Assembly (NCBI RefSeq): GCF_964355755.1
Contig: NC_092670.1
Location: 12,461,201-12,525,200, forward strand
Reading direction: 5' to 3'
Length of the DNA stretch: 64,000 bases
From: Antedon mediterranea
Taxonomy: Eukaryota > Echinodermata > Crinoidea > Comatulida > Antedonidae
How positions within the stretch are numbered: position 1 is the stretch's first letter; every line of letters begins with the position of its first letter. Below are positions 36,413 through 47,284 of the stretch, in pieces. A model generated the notes under the pieces. It had not been told where the DNA came from. It saw only the letters and a list, made by a program, of their open reading frames with translations, and did no database searches. Both the position numbers and the translations under genes were made by a program.

Positions 36413-36854
36413 TAGTACGAGCAACTTTATTTCGCGGATGGTACACAGTGTGCTAAAGGGTGGCTTATCAGCAGAGAGATTGCCTTTACAGAAATCTCTG
36501 TCGCATGCACAATAAAACCATTGAACGTTGAACGAAGCAATGTGTTCGTTTGTGGACAGTATCGCTTCGGGTTTTATTGTTTTAGAGAAAAAAACATAGT
36601 TTCGAGTACACCTACCGCCGATTACATTCCAAAATCTCAACGAGTAATTAGAATAAGTGAGTCATTGACAACTAAGCTGTATCCTGAAGAGGCAGATCAA
36701 TGCTGTAGAGATGATTATTCTGGTAGAATGTCTACGTCATTCGAGACCTACAATGCCACATACTCAATGAATATTAATTTTTGTGGTCAAGGTTGCTATT
36801 CTGGCAGACTTTGTGGTGATATTTGTAAAACAGATAATTCACCATCGAAATACT

Positions 36855-37955
36855 GGGGTGTCACGAAACCTAAGACCACGAAAGCTAAGACCCCCTAAGA
36901 CCTAAGATCACGAAAGCTAAGACCCAAGACCTAAGATTACAAATTCTAAGATATACTACAGCTTAAAAACAATACTTGTTTATCCATACATAATTTTAAA
37001 CACAGTAGGTTTCATTTATTACCATAAATATAATTTAATACTACCGCAAAACATAGATAAACTCACATTATTTTCGCCCGTTGAGTAAATGTATATTTTT
37101 TCTTTACAACAAACAAACTTGATGGGTTGTTTGTTGGTATATATTTAGTCCATTGTGTTGGTTCAGAGGATGTTTTTCTTACGCACCTGCCTTTCTTGTA
37201 TTTTGACTCCAAATTTGTTGACTAACTTTATCCTGAATACCACACTTTAAAATTAGGACTTATAAGTACTTTCAGAAGGAGAAACACATAATAACAAATA
37301 AATAAATCCTTTAAATTAATGATTTTACAGACGCGTTTCTTTGTATACTGTAATGTAACTCCTCGAGCTCCCCATGCTCAATGTTTTTGTTTCTATGGAG
37401 CGCCAAAAGAGCAACAATAATAGTACAAGTATAAAAACAGAAAGAAAACGAAACAAAAAAACTTATCATGATTTTTAAATTAAAATTTATTTGCCAGTAT
37501 TTATTTCTTCGTACTTGCATGATTATACTATTATCATTACAATTTTAATTTTACATTGTTCCATCCACACTGTAGATGGACTCCACAGAGTTTTCAGCCC
37601 TCTATATAATTTTTGCTCTTTTGACGTTCCATAGAAACAAAAACATTGAACATGGGGGGGGGGGGGGGTAGGCCTACAACTTAACTATACTGTAGGCTAG
37701 TCATTTTGTGTGCGAGAAAAACGTCTGTAAAATCATCAATTTAAAAATGTATTTGTTACTTTTTATGTGATTCTTTTTCATGAAAAAAATTCTAAGGTGT
37801 GGTATTCAGAATAAATGTTGGGAATTAAAATACAAGGCAGGTGCGAAAGATAAATATTTGTAATCTTTTTAGGCCTTTTGGGTTGGGTCTTAGCTTTCGT
37901 GATCTTAGGTCTTAGGGGGTCTTAGCTTTCGTGGTCTTAGGTTTCGTGACACCCC
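36855..37955. mobile_element. Transposon E3 (1.1 kb) in Link 2 of copy D
   Basis: The ends are GGGGTGTCACGAAACCTAAG and the complement CTTAGGTTTCGTGACACCCC, with a perfect 8-bp duplication GAAATACT at 36847-36854 and 37956-37963. Long imperfect inverted arms rich in CGAAAGCTAAGACC follow. There is no coding sequence. An 8-bp duplication suits hAT, P or Merlin-type transposons. Removing the insert and one GAAATACT restores the reading seen in copy C, so the event is simple to reconstruct. Confidence 0.85.
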
Positions 37956-38549
37956 GAAATACTGGGATCCTGAAACGTTAAGTTTGATATTTTTAAGTGA
38001 ATCATATTATAAAACGTTCAGTTTTTGTTATATCCCTTTACATGGAGAAGATCTCATTTCTGCACCTGATTCATACCCGCCTCATCGTGTCGTACTCGCA
38101 TATGGAACGGCGGGTGCATGGAGTTACACCTACGATGACGCTATAGCCAAGTGCGCGCAGACTATGGCGGTACACTCGCAACTCGCGCTGAAGTTCAGTA
38201 CGCATATAACATGGGTTTAGAGTGTATACGTGTAGGTTGGATTAAAGAAGGGGATAGGGTGTTTGTGTTACAAAGATCAAGGTCTTGGGAAAACAGAACC
38301 GGAGTCATCAATTTTGTTGATCCGCGTACCGAATCATCTGCTTATTGCTATATACCATAAGAGGCACACACTTAGCTTTAATGAAAGCACTTTTATGATA
38401 TTCTCGCCACCCATTGTGTTATGTTATTTACTATGGCACGTTTTGTTATCCGCTTGTGAAGATGTTTTCATGTCAAAAAACTGTTACTGTATAATTATTA
38501 CGGTAACTCTCTAACATGCATTAACTATAAGTCTTCATAATAACCATTA

Positions 38550-40730
38550 GTCTGGGTTCCAGACGGAGTTTTGTCTTAATATTAGTTAAAAGATAAATAA
38601 TTTGGCACATATGGCGTTTCATACGTATACTACTTGATTTTGGATACTCCGTCTGGGGAAACACGCACAAGTCACGTGGTTTGACACCAAGAATTCTTGG
38701 TGCATACGATTATCCGGTTGACTAGTTTCAGCTGCATGCGATTGGCTACTCTCTCGTACACCGTTTAAATATTCATATTTAAGAATTTCAAAGACTCAAC
38801 AACTAAGATGATGCGCATGCGCTATGTTACGTTTAGACAATGTGTACTTGGGTACATTTATGAAAGTTCTGAAGGCTAGAAATTATTTTATATGCCTAGT
38901 AGTCTGGTAAACATTTGATGGGATCTTTGAAACATGAAAACTCGTCTTGATATATGATAGGCTAGCTTCTCCGCAAATCAAACATTGAATGGATCATTTA
39001 TTACGCGGAGATAATTTTGATTTAATTCCCACCCAGACCCTGTCCTGTTCTGTGTGGTGGTGTAGCCCTGTTGTGTGCCGGTGGTATGTAGGCCTACTTC
39101 ATTGGCGTTTTATTTGGCAGGTCATACGTGCGAGTTGAGTAGGACCTACGAAAGAGGCCTAGGCCAAGGACTAAACAATTAATAATCAAAACAACTTGGC
39201 ATTACTATTTTATATTTCAACAGTCTCGATCGTACATTAAGCACTGGTAGGCCTACGTACCTGATCTCTTTCATTTTGAAACAAAATGATCATTGTTGAT
39301 TCGAAATCCATATTTACATACCGCCCGCCCCATATAGCCAAATACGGTATGATAACCTACGTCATTCTTATCGTATGTTTGCGGTCTGCAAATCGATTTC
39401 TATACGTGTTTCACAAGTCTGTATTTTCAGACAAAAATCGCGGTCGAAATAAAAACAAATAAAAAAAAAAAAAAGATAATACAGACTTGGGGCAAGTCTA
39501 ACCATAGGTGCAGTCAGTCATATCACATGACTTCCCCTGCAATTGATCGGTGCGTTGATTGTGACTTTATGTTTTGAGACGTTTGTTCACATAACAGTTA
39601 TTTTCTAAAAAGTTTATATTATACTTTATGTATATATTATTATTATTCATATGTAATTTTAGTGAAATGCACGTGTACATCAATTATTGTACTAATAACT
39701 TGAAACTATTGTGGCCCATGTTCACGATAATGTTATCATTTTGCTCTTCAAAATGTCAATATTCATGGCAGTACATAGACTTGCCCCAAGTCTGTATTAT
39801 CTTTTTTTTTTATTTATTTGTTTTTATTTCGACCGCGATTTTTGTCTGAAAATACAGACTAGTGAAACACGTATAGAAATCGATTTTCAGACCGCAAACA
39901 TACGATAAGAATGACGTAGGTTATCATACCGTATTTGGCTATATGGGGCGGGCGGTATGTAAATATGGATTTCGAATCAACCAATGATCATTAATTTGTT
40001 TCAAAATGAAAGAGATCGAGTACGTAGGCCTACCAGTGCTTAATGTACGATCGAGACTGTTGAAATATAAAATAGTAATGCCAAGTTGTTTTGTTTATTA
40101 ATTGTTTAGTCCTTGGCCTAGGCCTCTTTCATAGGTCCTACTCAACTCGCACGTATGACCTGCCAAATAAAACGCCAATGAAGTAGGCCTACATACCACC
40201 GGCACACAACAGGGCTACACCACCACACAGAACAGGACAGGGTCTGGGTGGGAATTAAATCAAAATTATCTCCGCGTAATAAATGATCCATTCAATGTTT
40301 GGTTTGCGGAGAAGCTAGCCTATCATATATCAAGACGAGTTTTCATGTTTCAAAGATCCCATGAAATGTTTACCAGACTACTAGGCATATGAAATAATTT
40401 CTAGCCTTCAGAACTTTCATAAATGTACCCAAGTACACATTTTCTAAACGTAACATAGCGCATGCGCATCATCTTAGTTGTTGAGTCTTTGAAATTCTGA
40501 AATATGAATATTTAAACGGTGTACGAGAGAGCAGCCAATCGCATGCAGCTGAAACTAGTCAACCGGATAATCGTATGCACCAAGAATTCTTGGTGTCAAA
40601 CCACGTGACTTGTGCGTGTTTCCCCAGACGGAGTATCCAAAATCAAGTAGTATACGTATGAAACGCCATATGTGCCAAAATATTTATCTTTTAACTAATA
40701 TTAAGACAAAACTCCGTCTGGAACCCAGAC
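38550..40730. mobile_element. Foldback transposon E2 (2.2 kb)
   Basis: The ends are GTCTGGGTTCCAGACGGAGT and the complement ACTCCGTCTGGAACCCAGAC, flanked by TA (38548-38549, 40731-40732). Arms of about 950 bp are almost perfectly complementary; the centre is about 275 bp (39500-39776). The corresponding site in copy C (ACCACTAAGGTGCAG, about 27718) is empty. Solo or decayed relatives lie at about 47527-47672 and, inverted, 58555-58680. No transposase is seen; the 60-73 codon open stretches are arm artefacts. Confidence 0.8.
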
Positions 40731-40767
40731 TAGGCAGTACACTGCAATCAAAATTATACCACACAAC

Positions 40768-41640
40768 ATGACATTATGGTTCGCGGTGCAAGATGACCGT
40801 GAACAATTAACAAAGGAACCTTATAAACATTCAAGTACAAAATGTGAAGCCGTTTTTTTTCTCCTTTCCATTTCTCGCTTCCTTCATCCTCCCTCTTATT
40901 TTTTTCTTTTTCTCTTCTTTTTTCTTTATACTCTAGTAGCTTCATCAACTTTCGTATGCACTTTGAGGTCCAGAGAATTTGACTTCAGAAATTGGTTTAG
41001 GGTGGTCAAACAATCATTTTTGGCTTGGTTACACATTTTGAAAATGTGGCGAAAGGTCAAAAGGTCCGGGTGAAAGGTCATAAGACCAAACACCAATATG
41101 TCCTTAAATCTGAACAACCACTGGTCACAGCGAAGTAATTTTGGTCTCAAATTGATCAGAAGGTATACATTTATATTCAGTCTAATGGGACAAATGAAAA
41201 TATACAAAATATTATTCAAACAATATCATTCATAAAATACCGTATTATATACAAATTTAGCATAGATATATAGGCTATACATCCAAAAACCAAAATAAAA
41301 TGGGACACACAAATTAGATGGATTTATTAAACATAAAATGTATTAATCGATATTTGTATAAAGAAATGAAAGTATAAAATATGTAGATGAAAAAGACAAA
41401 AACGACCATTTTAATAAGAAAACATATTGGAAATTTAGTACTATTAGAAATTATGTAGGAAAAGGGTAAAACAAAAAACAATGGAAATGTAATAATATGT
41501 AAGAAATGAAAAAAATGTATGTAAGCAGAATATAAAAACAAACATTGTTAATTAGTATAGTGCAGAAATAAAAATAGGTTGAGAGAAAATGTTAATGTAA
41601 CGAGATGAGGAATATATTATGTATGGAAATAAAAGTGTGA
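40768..41640 (+). repeat. Downstream flank of copy D
   Basis: CGGTGCAAGATGACCGTGAA and ATGTGAAGC, followed by a reduced pyrimidine run and GGTAAAACAAAAAACAATGG, match the flanks of copy B (20868 onward) and the duplicate at 13705-14600. It marks the end of the PAN-Link repeat unit. Non-coding. Confidence 0.55.
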
Positions 41641-42047
41641 TGAACCCACAAAAAAAATAGTATTACTATTCACTTCTTTGAAAATAAGCTTTAATAATGT
41701 TGAAAATGCGAGAAAACAAATTGTGAATGTTAGGGTGTTAGGATTACCCGTACCTCTAACGCCTTTAAATAACTGTCAATATTACTACAAGGTTTTTTTG
41801 TGCGTCATTCAAAATCGAACATTTAAAAGTGAATTAATCTCCTCAAAACTGCTACATCAAACAAAGTGATATAACTGCCTGCACGTGATTGCCAATGACG
41901 TAACGATCAGAGCATGACTTTCAAATCATCTGGCTATTTTATAAAACCGTTATGTTATTGGTCATTGCTAAAACTTCCAGGACGTCCACCCAATACACGC
42001 TATATAGATTATCAGCATACCCAATCACGTGACATATACAATGATGA

Positions 42048-42083
42048 TATTTAAACTTCGACTGAAATACATGAACATCAGTC
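42048..42083 (+). promoter_or_regulatory. Possible core promoter of the small peptide gene
   Basis: TATTTAAA at 42048-42055 lies about 30 bases before TCAGTC (42078-42083), a fair initiator, and about 80 bases before the ATG at 42160. Spacing suits a TATA-type promoter. It is a prediction from motif and distance only. Confidence 0.4.
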
Positions 42084-42159
42084 GTAGATACAACATAGCT
42101 AACACCGGACGCTGCAAAATATTAACACAAAATCGTAACATAACATTTACTTTCTTGAA

Positions 42160-42223
42160 ATGGAGGCTAAACATCTGATGTTGGTTGCAATTCTGGTTTT
42201 GGGGATGTCAACCTTAACTCCGG
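42160..42223 (+). CDS. Small secreted Cys-rich peptide gene, exon 1
   Basis: The 21 codons plus one base encode a signal peptide: MEAKH then a hydrophobic core LMLVAILVLGM, ending near TLTPA. The donor is GGGTAAGTT. The start is chosen because it gives a complete signal peptide and the first ATG after the likely promoter. It joins in phase 1 to 43134-43217. Confidence 0.65.
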
Positions 42224-43133
42224 GTAAGTTAAATATCAGTTTTTAATTTTGGTAATGGATACCGAATAAGTTATCTCAGAAAATCCTCATAACAACTAAA
42301 ACAATTATGTACGATAGGAGATACTGCTCCCTATTATTGATAACTCATGGTATTCTCTAAATTTACCTCTGCCAAGGAGGTATATGATTGTAATCGATTG
42401 CGTGTGTCTGTCTGTTTGTTAGATTACTCAAAAAGTTATTGCAATATCTTTAGATTTGTGGTCAAGGGCCACTCTATTACATTTTGGAGGCCATCCGGAC
42501 CACAGTCCCAATTCTGGACCACTTTTTAGTATTATTTTCAGACCTGCTAGTGTTGAAAGATAAGATAGCACATAAACTTAAAAAAGCCGGCGAGCAGTCT
42601 TAAGTAACAAGTAAACTTGAAATGTATTTTCTCGAGAGGCAAGAGTTATAATTTGTGATTTGTAATATTTAAAAATAAGTTGATTTAATGTATAGGTTTT
42701 TTTTATACGAGTAGAAAAACAACCTGTTTCTGTATTCACCCGTTTGTTTTTTGCGTTCCTGTTCTATTGTTAGTCAACTGATTGTTAATTGAAAGGCTGG
42801 TTACATAACTGTTACACTAAAATCGCATACACATGCTTGTAGTGAACATTTTGAAACCAATAATGATAATCAATTGGAAAATGTGTGAAATCAAGAGGGT
42901 TGTAAAAATGTCGAATGATCTCAGATTTCAAAATTGTGGGTGTGTGGAAAAGATCTAGAAACTCGAAAATGGAGAAAACTCAGATCTTGCAATCCAAACG
43001 AGTAACTTTATTACTATTTGTCGTTTTTATACAATTTTCAATTGCAAAGCGAAACCGTTGATTACTACCCCCACAACAAATAATGAAATAATAAATATAT
43101 TATGTTAACATGAATTACTATCTTTTCTTGCAG

Positions 43134-43217
43134 CTTTGAATCAACGGTGTGCTCGTATTTGCATAGAACTTAGACTTTCTGGAGTCCAATGTCGCAGACT
43201 TTGCGGCATGTTCAAAA
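43134..43217 (+). CDS. Small secreted Cys-rich peptide gene, exon 2
   Basis: The exon lies between TTTTCTTGCAG and AAAGTAAGT and encodes 28 residues, holding the whole cysteine core: C-X3-C, nine residues, C-X3-C, with many Arg. This spacing is that of a helical hairpin held by two disulfides, as in alpha-hairpinin-type defence and channel-active peptides, though I do not recognise the gene and the match is of spacing only. It could be a host-defence, signalling or venom-like peptide; the sequence cannot decide. Phase 1 at both ends makes it a symmetrical, shuffle-ready exon. Confidence 0.65.
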
Positions 43218-43228
43218 GTAAGTATATT

Positions 43229-43810
43229 AAACAAGGCCATATAGATGGCTGCAGTCGCGTGCTTAGTGTTTACCGACCGACCGACCAACCTACCAACTGA
43301 CCGAAATTACTGAACATGTTTAAAAATGTTGAAATGTTTAAAAACAGTTATATTTTTTTAATTTACACGTGCGTAGCCTGTCACTTTTGACGTGCTCGTA
43401 TAACGTAATTTCGAGTTGAAAAGTAAGTCAAGAAAACAGAAATCGGGCAAAAAGAGTGCGCAACAACATTTAACGCGCAGTGCGCGCGCAAAAATCTGCG
43501 CACTCATGGCAATTTTGTAAACGCTTAAAATTGCCTGAAACGTACTCTTATTTCGTCGAAAATAAATTTTGAAAATTTTAAGCGCGCGTACGCATGCGTT
43601 ACATGCGCTACGCTAATTTTTTATTGCTCACCGTGAAAACATAACCACATCGATTCCTGGCCATAAGGAATATACTGTGAAAAATTGACTTAGCTAGATT
43701 AAACTGATATCAAGATAAGGTCAGAAAGCGATAAAACGCATAGTGATACCGGACCGACAGACCGACCGACCGACATAGTGAACTATAGAGTCGCTTCCAC
43801 GCGACTAAAA
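43229..43810. mobile_element. GACCGAC-type element in the peptide gene intron 2
   Basis: It runs from AACAAGGCCATATAGATGGC to AGTCGCTTCCACGCGACTAAAAAT and shares its central 400 bases with 21960-22577. It begins about ten bases after the exon 2 donor, an arrangement like that at copy C exon 1. Confidence 0.65.
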
Positions 43811-43859
43811 ATTGATAACCCATCTGCCAGCAACACAGTTGGACATAATACCTACAGTC

Positions 43860-44078
43860 CTGCAGTGAATTTGCGTTGCAGTGAAAAAACGTGGTTCTCA
43901 CTAGAACTTAACGCAACGCAGTGGCGTATCGACGCAAAGTGATATATTGCGTAATCACAAGTGGGAACCGATGACGCAACAGTGCTGAAAAAATCATTCA
44001 AGGTTTGATTTCACGCAGGCGGGGGCAAACACAATGATTGGAAGGGCATTTTCTCACGTTGCGTAGGGAACCACGCTT
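43860..44078. mobile_element. GTTCCCACTAG MITE, second subfamily
   Basis: Contains CGATACGCCACTGCG-type sequence, CACGCAGGCGGGGGCAAACA and closes TAGGGAACCACGCTTTA. Relatives: 44955-45333 (with a nested insert), 61206-61424, and parts at 49960-50035 and 50890-51015. Non-coding. Confidence 0.6.
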
Positions 44079-44629
44079 TAGCAGTTGATAATGTAGTACG
44101 CGCGTTTTTAGACCGATGATGTATATTTATAGTAGTACGACTCTTTTCTATGTCATTTTTTTTTATTATAATATTGTAATTTTAGTAGTGAGAAATCGAT
44201 GTTTTTTATACATAAATTTTAACATTTTTATGTCATTTTAATATTTTATTTGAATATTGTAATTTTACTGTAATTTTAATTGATAAACAATGCAGCAATT
44301 CAGCCTTTGGCTGAAATGTAAATATACAAAGATATAATCTTACACGCTAACATATCGCACTATTTTTTTACGCGAATTATTAGTGCAAAAAATATTAGTG
44401 AATGAATATGGTAGTAAAGAAGTATTACACACAGAGCATAAGTAAACGATTTGTAATTATGCCGTTGTGATCTGTTCATTTTTTAGCCAATGTTAGTGTT
44501 TGCCCGTGGAAACATAACCTCAATCATTGCCAATCATTTAAATACCTTTCGTATTAAATACGAATGTCTTTAAACACCAAGGATTACCAATGTATTACTG
44601 TCCTATAAGATGGTACCCCAACTGATACA

Positions 44630-44740
44630 GGGCTGTGAACCAGTTCACCGGGGGTAACCCCTACTCGTCTTGAATGATTAACTTGGTTCTTTAAAGTGCA
44701 CACGGCACCACATGAGATGATTATTGGACGATGTCCTTCA
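44630..44740 (-). repeat. SINE-like repeat, minus orientation
   Basis: CAGTTCACCGGGGGTAACCC and TTGGTTCTTTAAAGTGCAC are the reverse complement of words in the segment at 10862-11060. Confidence 0.4.
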
Positions 44741-44954
44741 GTTCCTCTGATAAACAGTTATACAAATCTAGGCCTATACGCAAAGATGATGCATCATTGC
44801 ATACGTTTTATAAAATAAGCAATGTTATGAAATAGTTGGTATATTCATTTAAAACTCTTCTATGAGCGGCCTAATACATTTAGTATAATCAAAACGAGTG
44901 GGCATCTCATCAATGAAAAGGTAGTGCGGCATTTTACACTGCTGTTTATAAAGC

Positions 44955-45333
44955 GTGGTTCCCACTACCGACGCAATCTACGCAACGTAAGCAAATTCCC
45001 TTCTTAAGCTTGGTTCCCACTAGAACGTAACGCAAGGACGTAAACGCAACGCAAGCGTTTTAACCAATGACAAGCGAAGTTATAGACAGTTAGCAATCAC
45101 AAGCGAATAAGCCATCGCTTGTGATTGGTCAATTCACTTGCGTTGCGTTTCGTCCTTGCGTTGCGTCGCTAGTGGGAACCACGCTTAATAATTGTGTTTG
45201 CCCCCGCCTGCGTGAAATCAAACCTGCAATTTTTTCAGCACTATTGCATCGTCGGTTCCCACTTGTGATTACGCAATACAGCACTTTGCGCCGATACGTG
45301 GCTGCGTTGCGTTCTAGTGGAAACCACGCTTAA
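44955..45333. mobile_element. Nested GTTCCCACTAG MITEs
   Basis: An outer element (from GCGTGGTTCCCACTACCGAC to CTAGTGGAAACCACGCTTA) is split at TA by an inner element, AAGCTTGGTTCCCACTAGAA to CGCTAGTGGGAACCACGCTT (about 45006-45167). The uninterrupted sequence at 61265-61285 (CCCTTCTAATAATTGTGTTT) provides the empty site, showing a TA target. Confidence 0.7.
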
Positions 45334-45608
45334 GAGTTGTTTCAATGTAAAGGTTTCGTTAAAGCATCCATCGTTTTCTTTTTAAACACTTAGCTATGTA
45401 ATACCTTTAATATCTAATACCTTTATTATTTGTAACGCGTTCGGCGTCTATTTTTTTAAAAACAGCCATACCACTATAATTAATACATTTTAATAATTAA
45501 AACACACTTGTGGCGTCTAACTGTTTGTTTTTTCTTGTGATTAGATTGACAGCTTTTGTTTTTTGACAATTGATTATTTACAAGAAACTTTTTTTTTATT
45601 TTTCACAG

Positions 45609-45688
45609 GAGGTGCATCCATTAATGGATTGATGGACAATCCAGAACAAGTTGAAAGGACATACTCGTCGGCAAACAATCGTCGTTAG
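45609..45688 (+). CDS. Small secreted Cys-rich peptide gene, exon 3
   Basis: After TTTTTCACAG, the exon completes an Arg codon so that a Lys-Arg pair sits at the exon 2/3 junction, then GASINGLMDN and a polar tail ending NNRR and TAG at 45686-45688. The Lys-Arg pair is a classical prohormone-convertase site just after the cysteine core, and the protein also ends Arg-Arg. Total product: 75 residues. AATAAA at 45699-45704 is a possible polyadenylation signal very near the stop. Splice phases and frame agree over all three exons. No homologue is recalled. Confidence 0.6.
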
Positions 45689-45704
45689 TTCAACATTTAA
45701 TAAA

Positions 45705-46970
45705 CGTCGACAAGAGATTCAAATAATAACTTCATTTGATGAAAACAAACATGACAAATATTAAATGAGCAAATTAAATTAATACTCAGTTTAACGATTA
45801 ATATTGTTATAATTTAAAATTTCATAAATAAGTTTAATTGCCACTTTTAAAGTTATTAACAAAATAAGCATCTATGATCTAAAGAAATATAAACTGCAAG
45901 CAAGACAACAAAAAACTTGCTATAAGACCCCTACAGAACTTATACTATTTTGTACTAATAATTTTAGACAGTTAAACTACATAAAGCTTGCTTTTAGATT
46001 GTATAAAAAGATATAATTTATTCAATGCCCCATTCAAACCCCCTTTAAGAACAACTTTACCGAGAACCATATTTTGAAACATAATGATTTCAAAATAATT
46101 GCGATATTTACAATTTCACCGCGCGCGTACGTACATCTTAAATACGTTGTCAAAATAATTAGTTCTTGGTAAAGTTGTTCTTTAAATTCAAATTCGTTTC
46201 ATCTTTACCAGATATCTTTTAATGACTCAATATTTATCAGCCTTCCCATGGTGCATCACATGTCGTTGCTATAAGTTTAGAGAATATATTTCAACAAATA
46301 GTTTGCCACTTTTATACATATTTTAAAAATATTTATATCGATTTCTTGCATTTTAAATAAAATGTGGTATTACCACGTCACTGAAAATGTATATTTACGC
46401 AGCATTATTTTTGTAATCAACACGCCTCATTCATTGAAAAACATGTAAGCATACCAACACATTTTGACCTGTGTATTCATGTAGCCCGTCATAAAAATGA
46501 TTGGTCGGTTTTTGGGAACCACGATGACCGTACGTAAAAGCCGTAAAATTGTTTTGAATGGAGAAGACTACATATACTTTCGGCTTAGAGGTATATTATA
46601 ACATTTGAGATCCCTCGAAGGAATTATATTTATTATTATATATATATTCCCGAGGGGTTTCGAATGTTATAATATCAATAAACAAGGCCATATACATGGC
46701 TGCAGTCGCGTGCTCAAGTGAGTGGTTACAGACCAACCGACCGACCGACCAAACAACCGACATAGTGAGCTGTATAGTCGCGTTACACGCGACTAAAAAT
46801 CAATCAATAGCATATGTTATATAGCCCAGGTGCTTTTTTCGAAATGAATGCTGTACATATCATTCTTTTTGTGAATTGCAACTACGACAATAGGATTGCC
46901 AAATTGACATATATTTGCCAACGAATCAGCAGACAAGAAGAATATACAAAATGGAGTTGTAGCTTTCCAA
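45705..46970. other. Intergenic, with two foldback MITEs and one GACCGAC element
   Basis: A foldback at about 46045-46185 pairs AAGAACAACTTTACCGAGAAC with GTTCTTGGTAAAGTTGTTCTT. Another at about 46588-46672 pairs TATTATAACATTTGAGATCCC with GGGTTTCGAATGTTATAATA. A short GACCGAC element (AACAAGGCCATATACATGGC to ACACGCGACTAAAAAT) is at 46681-46797. No gene is supported. Confidence 0.55.
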
Positions 46971-47152
46971 TCTAGGGTTAAATGCCAGGGTCTAGGGTTA
47001 AATCCCAGGGTCTAGGGTTCAATCCTAGAGTCTAGGGTTCAATCCCAGGGTCTAGGGTTCAATCCCAGGGTCTAGGGTTCAATCTCAGGGTCTAGGGTTC
47101 AATGCCAGGGTCTAGGGTTCAATGCCAGGGTCTAGGGTTCAATCCCAGGGTT
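46971..47152. repeat. 20-bp minisatellite, nine units
   Basis: TCTAGGGTTCAATCCCAGGG recurs exactly every 20 bases at 46971, 46991, 47011 and so on to 47131, with a few substitutions per unit (AATGCC, AATCTC, CCTAGA). Each unit contains TAGGGTT, close to the animal telomere repeat TTAGGG, but the 20-bp period and isolation argue for a local minisatellite. Confidence 0.9.
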
Positions 47153-47284
47153 GTAAGCCTATTATAAAATAGTTTTTCCATACTGTAATTACATTAAGTT
47201 AATACGCTTGCTTAACTTGGTTCCTTTCCTGCTAAAAAAAAACAGGAATGTCTAGTTGTTACCTCTACAATAATGTAGTTTCTT

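Larger units (their letters stand above)
31254..38360 (+). pseudogene. Copy D Link exon, interrupted and frameshifted
   Basis: The exon opens after CAG at 31253 and ends TAA at 38358-38360. Lesions in order: two extra bases giving stops at about 31280; a foldback transposon at 31341-36412 inside Link 1; a six-base in-frame loss just after it; a transposon at 36855-37955 inside Link 2; and two extra bases at about 38156 that split Link 3 into overlapping frames (37984-38220, then 38151-38360). Between lesions the protein remains close to copy C (for example NFCGQGCYSGRLCGD, LECIRVGW, SAYCYIP). It cannot encode a full protein. Confidence 0.9.

Noticed and set aside
46971-47152. Interstitial telomere array
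   Set aside because: The unit is 20 bp with CAATCCC between TAGGGTT words; it is not a run of TTAGGG.
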